Positions 46,901-54,884 of a stretch of DNA of 64,000 nt are shown here, in pieces. The DNA is taken from contig CP137666.1 of the NCBI GenBank assembly GCA_037976565.1, forward strand, positions 53,285,271 to 53,349,270, given 5' to 3'. A program made the translations under genes and the position numbers. Origin of the DNA: Mesocentrotus franciscanus (lineage: Eukaryota; Echinodermata; Echinoidea; Camarodonta; Strongylocentrotidae). Position 1 is the first letter of the stretch, and each line of letters opens with the position of its first letter. Under the pieces are notes generated by a model. That model did not search any database. It worked only from the letters and a program-made list of their open reading frames with translations, and was not told the origin of the DNA.

Positions 46901-49900
46901 TTCTGTACTGGAGTTGCCTGATGTGCAGTATGACTATGTCCTGTACTGGCACTCACAGTCACATCGTGTTGTTTGAGGAGCTTGGCGTCCAGCATTGCGG
47001 CTTCGATCTGGATCGCTAGATCGAGCGCCTTCTTAAGTGTCAGACCGTCATCCTCCATTAACAGGCGTTCTCTAATACGGGAATAGACGTCTTTTCGATT
47101 AGTTGATCTCTAACCAGTTCATCGTTTAAGGTGCCAAACTTGCACTTGGATGCCAGTTCGGTTATGGCTGCCACATATTGTTTTACTGGCTCCCCATGAC
47201 CTTGTACTCTCTGTCGGAAACGATATCGTTCAATCATCACACTTGTTTTTGGCCCAAAATATTTCTCAAGTTCATCAACAGCTTTATCGTGCGTACCGGT
47301 AGTAGACACTTCCAGCTGTCCGAAGATCCGCTGCCCCTCTGCGCCCAAACAGTGGATCAGGATTGCGCGGCGGCGGAGGTCGGGTATCTCCGCTGTGTCC
47401 AACCCGCTTGCAGTCAAATACGTTTTGAAGCTCAAAATCCATCGTGACCAAGGCACAGGAGGTTCTCCTGGGGTTGCTAGGAATGGGTTAGGTGCTACAA
47501 GACCTATTCCAGCCATTCTCGTCGCCAGATGTAGTATTTAGGAACTCTGAGACATAAAACTAGATACAATGAATTTAGAAGTTGAGATGATTTAATCTAT
47601 TCCAAGATGTCCGATCATATTGTGATCATGTGTACATAAAGGGGATTGAGCCCTCGACGTTGACTGTTAGCACAGTCTTACAAACACAACATCGTGGTCT
47701 GTCCTTTCCAAATGGTGTTGTTTATCACAATGCCCGCACCTTTGGTCATATGCTGTGCATTGTACCTGACGGACGCGGGCCGGGGCATTCCTCCCATGTC
47801 CTCTTTTGCCACAGTAAGAACATGATTCTTGTCTCTCCTTGAAGCTCCCTTGCTTGGTTTTCCTGTATGTGCTGCTGGCAGCATCTGTCGAGTGTGAATC
47901 CAGGAGCGAGGATGCTGACCATTTGCCAGCCTCTTTGGCTTCAATGAACTGGAAGACCTCTTCTAGTGTCATGTCCTGGTTCTTATCACCAAGGAGGTCA
48001 AGTTGGATTTCAGGGTCGGCGATACCACGGGTGAGTACATCCCGCATCATGGCTTCAGTGTAGTTGACATCAGCGTCACAGCTAGGGCACTTGATGAGGA
48101 ATTTACATATGCCTGCTTGACCACGCAGACGGGCCCCAAAGCTACGTACTGTTTCCTCACGGTCCTGACGCATATTGTGCAGTGTGACTCTGGCAACCAT
48201 AGTGTTCTCCTCACGAACAGCAAGCTTCTTGAAAGCTGCCAGGACCTCTTTCTCCGATTGGCCAGTAAGGCTACCACCTGCAGATCTGGTAAGGTCCTTG
48301 CGCAGAGGTTCATCACAACATTCTAGGAGTTGCACCACCCTGTCCTTGCCGGTTATCCTGGTCGCCTGAACGTAGTCTGACCATCGTGACTCAAAGTAAG
48401 CCCATTCCTCACTAGACCCAGCAGCAGCTATAGTGGGCCTTTTGACCTTCTCGACCTTGGCAGCTTGTCCAGAGGTGTGTATAGCACTGTGGGTGTTGAG
48501 GAGAGCGACCACGATGGGGGCATCAAAGTCCGGGGTGGCGTAGTCGCAACCAGGGATGGGGCATTCGACGACGGGCATGTTGTCGATAGGCTTGTAGTAG
48601 TACCGTGTACATAAATAAGTACCTGTCTATTTGTTTACTCCAGCTGACGACTTGGTTGACAAGCTGGGTATCTCAATGTACACGGTCTGCAAAGTAATAT
48701 AGTACATATGATCATGGGTAAGTCCAATATCCTCTATAAAGGAGAGCGACTCGGTAAACACCGATGAAATCATCTGTCAATTAGTGAGCGCGCGACTGGG
48801 TGTGCAACTAACAACTGGCGATATCGATCGATCGCATCGCGTATCTCCAAGGAGTGGAATCGTGAACGACTCGTGGTCTGCAGAGGCCAACGCCAGGTCC
48901 AAGAGCAAGAAGCCTCGCGCTATTATAATAAAGTTCTGCTCGTATCGAGTACGGAGCGCTGTCCTCTGTGTACGAAGGAAGCTAAAGGGTACAGGCATGG
49001 GAATCGAAGCGCTGACATCCTCAAACCAGGATCTCCTGTGGGCTGCAAAAAGGCATGAGATGGTAAAGGAGGCGTGGTCCTACGACGGGCGGATCGTCAT
49101 TTTACTCCCTGCCACGAACGGAAAGTCAATAAAAAAGACAATTCACTGCAAACAAGATCTGGACAAATTATGAACCACTGAACTTGCTGAAACATTCCAT
49201 ATTTCTCTTTAGAAACTCATTAGACTTTTGAACTTTTGTGTCTTTATTTTTCTCATTATCATCTCGCAAATTTTTTTATTGTTAATTGTAATTAATTTCT
49301 CTTTTAGTCCGTTTGTATTTTGGGAAGCTCGTGCACTGCTGAACGGTGTATGCCGCGATTAAAATACCCCTGTATCTTTTGTAAAAAGGCAGTAAAAAAT
49401 AACCAAAATGCCCTACTTTGTATTAATTGTAAATCATGGAGTCATCTGAATTGTTCTCATGTTCCTCTCCAAGTGTTCCAGTCCGACAAGGACTGGACAT
49501 GTGATTTGTGCTTATTTAAAGAATTACCAAATCAAGAATGCATTGATGATTATTTGTTAGATACTGATAGTGATTTGAATATCTCTACGCATTTTGTAAA
49601 TCTAAATCTAAATCAACACTCTGAAGATGTACGTCCAAATCTATCTCTGTCTTTGGGAAAAGGTCTTAAAATAGCTCATTTGAATTGTCTGTCTCTAACA
49701 AAACATATTGATGAGTTGATTCTTACTGTCCATGACTTAGACTTGGATGTCTTGACACTCAGCGAGACACACTTGAGTGATAATATTGATGATGCTGAAA
49801 TTATTATTCCTGGTTATACATTACTCAGGCGTGATCGTAACCGCTATGGTGGCGGTATAGCTTTTTATATTAAATCAGGTATTACATTTGTGTTAAGGGA

Positions 49901-52900
49901 GGATTTGGTGTCAAATACCGACTTAGAGTTATTAATTGTTGAAATCACTCATGCTAAACAAAAGCCACTATTAATTCTATGTTGGTATAGACCCCCAAAT
50001 TCACCTCTTGAATGTTTTCAGAAATTTGAACACATAATGGTTAAAATTGATGATCTTAGTGTTGACTACGTGGTCACCGGGGATTTAAATTGTGATGTTG
50101 CTGCCACTAACAAGTCATGGCAAACAAATAAACTCTTAGATATTATGGAGTCGTTCTCCTGTTCTCAACTTATTTCTGACCCTACTAGGGTCACTGATAA
50201 GTCTTCCACTATTGTTGATTTGTTATTCACAAATGTACCTTTAAAATTTTGTTCTTCTGGTGTTATGGAAATATCATTGTCAGATCATTATTTAATTTAT
50301 GGAGTCTTTGGTAAAACTCATAATGGAAATGAAAATGTTCATAGTTATAAAATTGTTCGAAATTATAAAAGATTTAATCTTCAAAACTTTGAAAGAGATC
50401 TCGCCAATATTTCATGGGAGTCTGTTTATGAGTCTAATGACCCACAAGAAGCATATATAAAGTTCATATCTATCTTAAATAGACTCATTGATAAGCATTC
50501 ACCACTACGCAGAATTAGAGTGAAACGTCGAGACTCTCCTTGGATGACCCCTGATATTTTGGAATTAATTAAAGAAAGAGACAAAATAAAAAAGAAAGCT
50601 AGAAACACCAAGCAACCAATATATTGGAAGAACTATCAAGAAGCAAAAATCATGTGACAGAATGCGTTCGCCAGGCAAAGAAACAGTTTATTACGGATAA
50701 AATTGAAACAGCCAATAAATGCACTAAAGAAATTTGGAAATCTTTGAAATTTATTTTACCAGATAAAAAAGGTAAGAATCAAAATACACCAGTCTCCTTA
50801 AGTGTCGATGGAAATAGTCTTACTGGTAGTAATCTTTCCGATGCCTTCAATAATTTTTTTGTTGATATTGGTACAAAAATTCAAGCTATGCAGCAGCTAG
50901 ATGTTAACGTTGAAAACCCAACTTCTGGTGTTAATCATGCAATATCCGTATTTTCTTTTTGTGAGGTAAATGATAACGATATTTTGAAATTGCTTAAAGC
51001 GTTGTCTTTGGACAAGGCTACGGGTCCTGATAATATTCCCGCGAGAATTATCTCGTATTCTGCTATGTTTATATATAAATTCTTGCATTTATCATAAATT
51101 TATCTGTTTCATTAGGAATTATTCCAAGTCAGTTGAAACTTGCACGTGTAACACCTATCTCTAAAGGTGGTAATAAAGATAGTCTAGATAATTATCGTCT
51201 TATATCTATTATTACTATTTTGGCTAAAATATTGGAGAAAGTTGTATCTGACCAGTTAATGAAGTATTTAATTGAAAATAATATTTTGTCAAATTGCCAA
51301 TCTGGATTTAGACCAAAACACTCGACGCAAACAACATTACTTAATGTAACTGAAAAATGGCTTGCAGAAATTGATAGAGGCAACCTAACTGGAGTAGTGA
51401 TGATTGATTTGCGGAAAGCATTCGACACCATAGATCACACCATTTTAATGGATAAATTGAAACTTTATGGCTTTGATGCGATCACTTTGAAATGGTTTGA
51501 AAATTACTTTTGTTGTCGACAACAATTTACTGTTGTGAATGGTGTTGAATCTGAAAACGTACTGTAACTTGTGGCGTCCCTCAGGGGACACTACTTGGTC
51601 CATTATTGTTCTCTCTGTATGTAAATGATATGCCCAGATGCTTGTCAGATTGTGATTTATCCTTGTATGCAGATGATACATGCTTATTCTTCTCTAATAG
51701 CAACCCTGATATTATTATAAATAAATTAAATAATGATTTAATAAAAATCTCATCATGGTTAAGAGGTAATAAACTGACTGTCAACATAGATAAGTGTGAA
51801 TTTATGTTGCTTGGATCGGCCCAACGTTTAAAAAGATGGAATATTTTTGTTGAAACTCACCCTATTTGTATTAATGATACGATTATAAAACGAGTTCACT
51901 CATGTAAATATCTTGGTGTCATTATCGATAAAAACTTAGATTGGAATGATCATGTTGCATATATTCATAAGAAAATGCTTAAGTCACTTTATCTCTTGAA
52001 AAGAATTAGGATTTTCATTGATAATCGAACAGCTCTAATGTTTTATAAATCAATTGTACAGCCAAATTTTGATTATTGTAATGTTGTTTGGGGCAACACT
52101 AATAAAACAAATCGTCATAAGTTACAAACATTACAAAATCGCTTTTTGAGAGTAGCCCTTCAAGTTAATTATATGTACCCAACTATAGCACTGTATGAAC
52201 AAACTAAGTTAGAAAATTTGGAACTCCGTAGGATCAAACAATTAGCTCATACTGTCTATCGAGCTGTACATCAAAATTGTCCCATTTATATAAGTAATAT
52301 TTTTAAGAGACGTGTGTCAACATATGAAACAAGAACTGGTGAACAGCTTATGATAAATAGACCCAAGACAAATTACGGCAAAAGGCAAATTACTTTTAGA
52401 GGAGGAAAATTATGGAATAGTCTTTCTGATGTTATTAAATTGAGCCCATCAATTGAATTATTTAAAAAAAGATTAAACTCAATTCAAAGTAATACTTTGT
52501 TGAATGTGATGCATTTCTAAGACAATGTACTGGAATAGGGTAGGGCCCTGCTATGTATAATCTTCTAGGTGGGTGGGTGGGGGTGTGAATTTACTTATTG
52601 TCCATTTGATTTAATGTTACATTTCATTGAATTTGTATGTGCAATGTATTGTTATTTATTTATGTGTATTTGACTTATTGTCTTGTTTCTTTGTAAAAAC
52701 ATGCTATGTATTTTAATTGGACCCCTATGAAAAACAGCTGTGCTGACTAGGGTGTTCCGCCCATTTGTGGAAATAAATTAATAAAAAAAAATAATAGTCA
52801 TGGATATATTGTGCCCTCATATCGGCTGACAAACCGAAATTGGGCTATTTAAAGTTATTCGTTAACTTCTCTTTTGAAGAATGTTCAGTAAATTAAAAAT

Positions 52901-54716
52901 AAAAGTTGCCAAGATTTTCAGAAAAACTGCCCACAGTGTGATTATATAATTATGTTCCCATGGCGTACATTTTCAAATTCTTGTGTTTCTGAGAACGATG
53001 AATAGCATGGACCTTAATTTACCCTCATAACTTTTTACCATTTATGTTTTCAGGGCTTTCTTTGGTCCAAGCGGCCATTCGGGCAGGTGTCCAGCATCTC
53101 GTGTACAGTGGCCTTCCGTCCTGCATGGAGGTCACCGGTCAGAGATGTCCGGAGTTTGAGGGCAAGTCTAAAGTAGAAGACTTTATATTTGCATCAGAGC
53201 TACCATCCACTAGCCTCAGACAACCCATTTCCATGGAAAACATTCTCATTGATTTCATCCCTCTGCTCCAAGATGATGGCACCTTTGTTTGGAGTGAGTT
53301 GGTATAGTTGATGTAAAAATATGGTGTAAATGATGTGTTATAACTCATTTTTGATAATACCGATATCGGTTAGTTCTACACCCCTCTCTCCGCTATTCCC
53401 ACATAATTATATTCATATATATGAATGAATATATCTGACAATCTATATATCAAATCTCTCAAATGCGTAATAGATTGTGAGTTGATTTTTCTTCTTTTGG
53501 GTCTTTAAACTGGGGAGTATACGTACACCAGCTCCTTCATCATGCTGGACACCGCTGAGACAGCTTGCACAATATTTTGTTAAAATTTTAATGAATTAAT
53601 TATCATCTCGTTACCTCTTTAGATATCCCCATGGAGGGCATGCCCCTGCCTATATTGAACCCAGCTGATGATGGTCGAGCTATCCTGACAGTCTTTAAGA
53701 ATCCCAAGGAATACATTGGTCGTCGAATCGGGCTTGCAGGGGACTGTAAAACCATCGAGGAATATGCCAACATAGCCTCCAAACATGTGACCCCTCATGT
53801 CATCAAAGCAACTAAGGTAGGCATATGGGATGCTATAGAAACGCCCACCCACCCCAAAAAAAAAAAAAAAAAAAGAAGAAAAGAAGAAGAAGAAGAAGAA
53901 GAAGAAGAAGAAGAAGAAGAAGAAGAAGAAGAAGAAGAAGAAGAAGAAGAAGAAGAAGAAGAAGAAGAAGAAGAAGAAGAAGAAGAAGAAGAAGGAGGAG
54001 AAGAAGAAGAAGAAGAAGAAGAAGAAGAAGAAGAAGAAGAAGAAGAAGAAGAAGAAGAAAAGAAGAAGAAGAAGAAGGAGAAGAAGAAAAGAAAGAAGAA
54101 GAAAAATGAGAGAAAATAAGATTTATTTCAATATGAAGACTTCGAATTACAATAGGGAATTATTAAACAATAATGTTTTCAACATTGAAGTCTTTAACGA
54201 CACAATAATGTGAGTGGGGACGTTTGGAAGAAAGGCTAATATTGGTGAGATTTAGGCCCCTTTTTCTACAGCAAGTTTTTTACCCTTACATTTTTTTACA
54301 TTATGATAGACAGATATATAGGCTGGTATTCATGCAAGCTAAGTTTAGTCATATAGATTCGCTTAGCTGGAATATATATACAGCCATGTCTTTCATTTGC
54401 TGTGCCTACATCTTTCCGTTAATCTTATCCACCATTTAAAAAAATGATCAATTTTCTCATCTAGATGACTGCCAGTGAATTCAAAAAGTTAGATTCCCCA
54501 CGGGCTGAGGATTTAGGAACGATGTTCGAGTATTTCCAGATGGATACTTCGGCTTACAGCCTAGAAAATACTAAACAACTGGATGCTAATTGTATGGATT
54601 TCGACTCTTTCATGCAAGCACATGCCGCTACACTAAAGGAACTGCTTGAATGTCAAAGTTACGACGAGACCACACAAAAAGAATCGACATGTATAGGATT
54701 TCAGCTTGCGAAATAA
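34403..54716 (+). CDS. NmrA-like family domain-containing protein (NMRAL1/HSCARG-like), 5 exons
   Basis: Exons 34403-34558, 37532-37662, 53054-53293, 53623-53816 and 54465-54716 together give roughly 325 codons; vertebrate NMRAL1 is about 300 aa. The protein is an atypical short-chain-dehydrogenase fold that binds NADP(H) and acts as a redox sensor rather than an active enzyme in vertebrates. Landmarks: ITVFGAT at the start of the dinucleotide site, DADYDD-type acidic segment, [18 protein letters not shown] and the C-terminal [19 protein letters not shown], all collinear with the family. Two problems: one base is missing in exon 1 inside the glycine motif, and exons 2 and 3 have incompatible phases (one base short, or an unseen micro-exon). 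The last exon runs about 25 residues beyond the family end. Likely a real gene with sequence errors; a decaying copy is possible. Confidence 0.85.
34559..37531. other. NmrA-like intron 1, no other gene recognised
   Basis: Contains a C/A run (34930-34950), a repeat fragment with AAGATCCAGATACGCCACTG (35240-35260), a purine/pyrimidine tract (36130-36200) and (CAAT)n at 36480-36498. The open frames at 36508-36777 (minus) and 36679-36969 (plus, ending PLPKKAK) have no known domain. Confidence 0.5.
37532..37662 (+). CDS. NmrA-like exon 2
   Basis: Acceptor AAATATCTTTCAG at 37531, phase 1, then [20 protein letters not shown] and [20 protein letters not shown]; donor GTGAGT at 37663, phase 0. Corresponds to the second beta strand and the EQEVK-type segment of the family. 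Confidence 0.9.
37870..37957. repeat. (GA)n microsatellite
   Basis: Nearly uninterrupted GA/GAGAGATA in NmrA-like intron 2. Flanking open frames rich in Arg/Glu or Ser/Leu are artefacts. Confidence 0.95.
38620..39003 (+). CDS. LINE ORF1, N-terminal part
   Basis: ATG in a good context opens [20 protein letters not shown] coiled-coil-like segment with heptad spacing (about residues 40-110: [15 protein letters not shown] ... [20 protein letters not shown]) leads to [15 protein letters not shown], a motif that precedes the nucleic-acid-binding domain in ORF1 of CR1/L2-type LINEs. It stops at the insertion point at 39003 and continues in frame at 48742. Confidence 0.8.
39004..39129 (-). repeat. 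3' LTR of Gypsy A
   Basis: 126 bp, identical by eye to 48612-48737. Confidence 0.9.
39823..40641 (-). pseudogene. Gypsy A integrase, catalytic and C-terminal part
   Basis: The catalytic triad is visible: Asp in [18 protein letters not shown], Asp in ASDGGPEF and Glu in [12 protein letters not shown], about 35 residues after the second Asp. The C-terminal part has [17 protein letters not shown] (GPY/F-like). It would insert element cDNA into the host genome. It is in a different frame from the upstream zinc-binding part, so the polyprotein is interrupted. Confidence 0.85.
40535..41195 (-). pseudogene. Gypsy A RNase H end, tether and integrase zinc-binding domain
   Basis: [19 protein letters not shown] closes RNase H (41139-41195). 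Then [20 protein letters not shown] and [16 protein letters not shown] ... CNHCN form the H-H-C-C integrase N-terminal zinc finger. Two frames are involved. Confidence 0.75.
41069..41908 (-). pseudogene. Gypsy A RT thumb/connection and RNase H
   Basis: [20 protein letters not shown] and [16 protein letters not shown] are post-catalytic [16 protein letters not shown] and [15 protein letters not shown], with [12 protein letters not shown], are RNase H. Frame changes near 41450 and 41200. Confidence 0.8.
41725..42804 (-). pseudogene. Gypsy A reverse transcriptase
   Basis: Contains [59 protein letters not shown] and the active-site box [10 protein letters not shown] (C-V-D-D). The first ~100 residues include a linker from the protease. 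Its last ~75 residues are in the wrong frame; the true continuation is the frame ending at 41069. Confidence 0.85.
42815..43263 (-). pseudogene. Gypsy A aspartic protease region
   Basis: [18 protein letters not shown] carries the D-T-G active site, followed by ILGAAILRF, the second-half hydrophobic Gly motif. The coding region is cut at 43263 by element B; its upstream neighbour is gag at 47697. Confidence 0.8.
43264..43425 (-). repeat. 3' LTR of Gypsy B
   Basis: 162 bp, identical by eye to 47530-47691. Confidence 0.95.
43549..44475 (-). pseudogene. Gypsy B integrase, catalytic and C-terminal part
   Basis: Second Asp in [14 protein letters not shown], Glu in [18 protein letters not shown], first Asp in [29 protein letters not shown] in the C-terminal domain and a basic [16 protein letters not shown] tail. 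Complete D-D-E set; the N-terminal zinc finger is upstream in other frames. Confidence 0.9.
44476..44881 (-). pseudogene. Gypsy B integrase N-terminal region (frame-broken)
   Basis: [18 protein letters not shown] and [18 protein letters not shown] (44672-44881) are the segment linking RNase H to integrase. The zinc finger between 44672 and 44476 is spread over frames ([18 protein letters not shown] readable). Confidence 0.7.
44875..46089 (-). CDS. Gypsy B reverse transcriptase-RNase H
   Basis: RT landmarks in order: [50 protein letters not shown], the box [10 protein letters not shown], and [14 protein letters not shown]. RNase [39 protein letters not shown] and [11 protein letters not shown]. 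The active-site box reads L-L-D-D instead of Y-x-D-D; the two Asp are intact. This is a ~400-aa uninterrupted frame. It uses the element's RNA as template in the cytoplasmic particle. Confidence 0.9.
   Translation of the reverse strand: MSNLVIARRKNGDLRLCVDLRAVNKAIIPDKYPLPTMNELSASFHGAKVFSKLDMRRSYLQVPLAEQSRHLTAFNTHIGMFQYRRMPYGLNSAPSAFQKIVSSVLAGIEGTLNLLDDVVVFGEDKAQHDQRLAEVMTHLAKHNLTLNEAKCTFAASDIDFLGYHVTANGLTPTLDNVAAIRTLPAPTNVKELASFLGTTNFYRKFVPQYAEIAEPLQKLLRKDALWEWHNAQETAFNTLKGRIAEPPVLAHFTPSAETCVTTDASAFAIGAVLSQTIDGSVRPVAFASRALSDTERKYSTGEREALACIYACEHWHMYLYGRKFTLRTDHQALTTLLSTSGSGHRPLRIYRWSDRLHQYDFKVEYLAGSRNRVADMLSRTRTRIAIAIAMQATSKTTSKTTFLW
46035..46316 (-). pseudogene. Gypsy B protease-RT linker
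   Basis: [20 protein letters not shown] and GIIERIDSS are the segment just upstream of RT in Gypsy polyproteins. It joins the protease and RT frames but is in neither. Confidence 0.7.
46285..47058 (-). pseudogene. Gypsy B gag C-terminus and protease
   Basis: [20 protein letters not shown] ends the capsid. [20 protein letters not shown] then [14 protein letters not shown] are two zinc knuckles. Protease: [13 protein letters not shown], where the usual D-T/S-G triad reads D-V-G. That change would be expected to abolish or weaken the protease. Confidence 0.85.
47058..47516 (-). CDS. Gypsy B gag, N-terminal part
   Basis: [18 protein letters not shown] start, then [17 protein letters not shown] and [19 protein letters not shown], the capsid-like gag core. 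The ATG is close to the 5' LTR. The frame ends at VLENAC, 1 base out of phase with the next gag frame; an extra C in the CCC run would join them. Confidence 0.8.
   Translation of the reverse strand: MAGIGLVAPNPFLATPGEPPVPWSRWILSFKTYLTASGLDTAEIPDLRRRAILIHCLGAEGQRIFGQLEVSTTGTHDKAVDELEKYFGPKTSVMIERYRFRQRVQGHGEPVKQYVAAITELASKCKFGTLNDELVRDQLIEKTSIPVLENAC
47530..47691 (-). repeat. 5' LTR of Gypsy B
   Basis: TGTAGTATTTAGG ... AAACACAACA on the + strand; identical to the 3' LTR by eye. Holds no readable gene. Confidence 0.95.
47697..48578 (-). CDS. Gypsy A gag
   Basis: Starts at 48578 with an unusual N-terminal C2H2-like finger (CPIPGCDY ... LLNTHSAIH), then a capsid-like gag ([35 protein letters not shown]) and zinc knuckles [12 protein letters not shown] ... 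[18 protein letters not shown]. The coding region is cut at 47696 by element B. The ATG lies ~33 bases after the 5' LTR. Single long frame of about 290 codons. Confidence 0.85.
48612..48737 (-). repeat. 5' LTR of Gypsy A
   Basis: 126 bp, identical by eye to 39004-39129; AAAG duplication follows at 48738-48741. Confidence 0.9.
48742..49173 (+). CDS. LINE ORF1, C-terminal part
   Basis: Resumes in frame right after the AAAG duplication with [20 protein letters not shown], then DIDRSHRV and [20 protein letters not shown], the nucleic-acid-binding domain of CR1/L2-type ORF1. TGA at 49171-49173. Together with 38620-39003 it gives about 271 codons, uninterrupted apart from the insertion. Confidence 0.8.
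   Translation, partial: ESDSVNTDEIICQLVSARLGVQLTTGDIDRSHRVSPRSGIVNDSWSAEANARSKSKKPRAIIIKFCSYRVRSAVLCVRRKLKGTGMGIEALTSSNQDLLWAAKRHEMVKEAWSYDGRIVILLPATNGKSIKKTIHCKQDLDKL
49350..52520 (+). pseudogene. LINE ORF2: PHD-like finger, endonuclease, reverse transcriptase
   Basis: ATG at 49350 opens [19 protein letters not shown]-terminal CIFC ... CINC ... H-C ... CDLC is a PHD-like finger. The APE-type endonuclease has [31 protein letters not shown] and [49 protein letters not shown] and the box YADDTCLFF. The region after it contains [17 protein letters not shown] and KLWNSLSD. Frame changes at about 50650, 51090 and 51560, each one base missing (the first in a run of five A). CR1/L2 group. Confidence 0.9.
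52521..52793 (+). other. LINE 3'UTR and tail
   Basis: GTGGGTGGGTGGGGGTG, then a T-rich stretch and GTGGAAATAAATTAATAAAA; poly(A) signal and A-rich end. Confidence 0.7.
53054..53293 (+). CDS. NmrA-like exon 3
   Basis: Acceptor TTTATGTTTTCAG at 53053; [44 protein letters not shown]; donor A|GTGAGT at 53294, phase 1. Contains the YSG segment and the substrate-domain helix of the family. Confidence 0.9.
53623..53816 (+). CDS. NmrA-like exon 4
   Basis: Acceptor TTACCTCTTTAG at 53622; joins in phase 1 to give [20 protein letters not shown], then [14 protein letters not shown] and [10 protein letters not shown]; donor AAG|GTAGGC at 53817, phase 0. Collinear with the C-terminal half of NMRAL1. Confidence 0.9.
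53858..54110. repeat. (GAA)n trinucleotide tract, ~230 bp
   Basis: An A run, then about 70 near-perfect GAA units with GGA and AAAG interruptions in intron 4. The poly-Glu and poly-Arg frames read from it are artefacts. Confidence 0.95.
54465..54716 (+). CDS. NmrA-like exon 5 and stop
   Basis: Acceptor TTCTCATCTAG at 54464, phase 0; [55 protein letters not shown] at 54714-54716. The final ~20 residues ([16 protein letters not shown] onward) have no family counterpart that I recall. A possible ATTAAA poly(A) signal lies at 54842-54847. Confidence 0.9.
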   Translation: MTASEFKKLDSPRAEDLGTMFEYFQMDTSAYSLENTKQLDANCMDFDSFMQAHAATLKELLECQSYDETTQKESTCIGFQLAK

Positions 54717-54884
54717 GCTTTCTTTTGAGTCATATTGGTGAATTTCGTCTTCCTTGAAAAATTTACCATATATGGAAAATAATTATTGCATGCATCTTAG
54801 TAAAAGAAAAAAGAAATCTAAAGGTGTCGGTATAGTATTTCATTAAAATATAACATTATGTATTACTAAGAATAATGTTACTGT

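Larger units (their letters stand above)
43264..47691 (-). mobile_element. Gypsy-type LTR retrotransposon B, inside A
   Basis: 162-bp LTRs at 43264-43425 and 47530-47691 read identically base for base, start TGTAGTATT and end CACAACA (TG...CA), and are flanked by TCGTG at 43259-43263 and 47692-47696. Minus-strand order gag, protease, RT, RNase H, integrase. The gag ATG lies only about 14 bases after the 5' LTR. Gag style suggests the mag/SURL branch of Gypsy elements. Identical LTRs imply very recent insertion, or conversion. Confidence 0.95.
39004..48737 (-). mobile_element. Gypsy-type LTR retrotransposon A
   Basis: 126-bp direct repeats at 39004-39129 and 48612-48737 (identical by eye) bound it, with a 4-bp duplication AAAG at 39000-39003 and 48738-48741. 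On the minus strand the order is gag, protease, RT, RNase H, integrase, the Ty3/Gypsy order. A G-rich polypurine tract (TTGGGGGGAG) directly precedes the 3' LTR. The element is split by element B at 43264-47691. LTRs begin ATAGAGG and end TTATTTA on the minus strand instead of TG...CA. Confidence 0.9.
38100..52793 (+). mobile_element. CR1/L2-group LINE in NmrA-like intron 2, split by Gypsy A
   Basis: ORF1 (38620-39003 plus 48742-49173), ORF2 (49350-52520) and a 3' tail ending GGAAATAAATTAATAAAAAA near 52793 form one element once the 9.7-kb insert is set aside. The 5' end is not defined; 38100 is a guess. It lies in the same orientation as the host gene. Confidence 0.8.

Noticed and set aside
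53631..54119. 162-aa frame ending in long poly-Glu
   Set aside because: Its first part is NmrA-like exon 4; the rest reads through the splice donor at 53817 into the (GAA)n tract.
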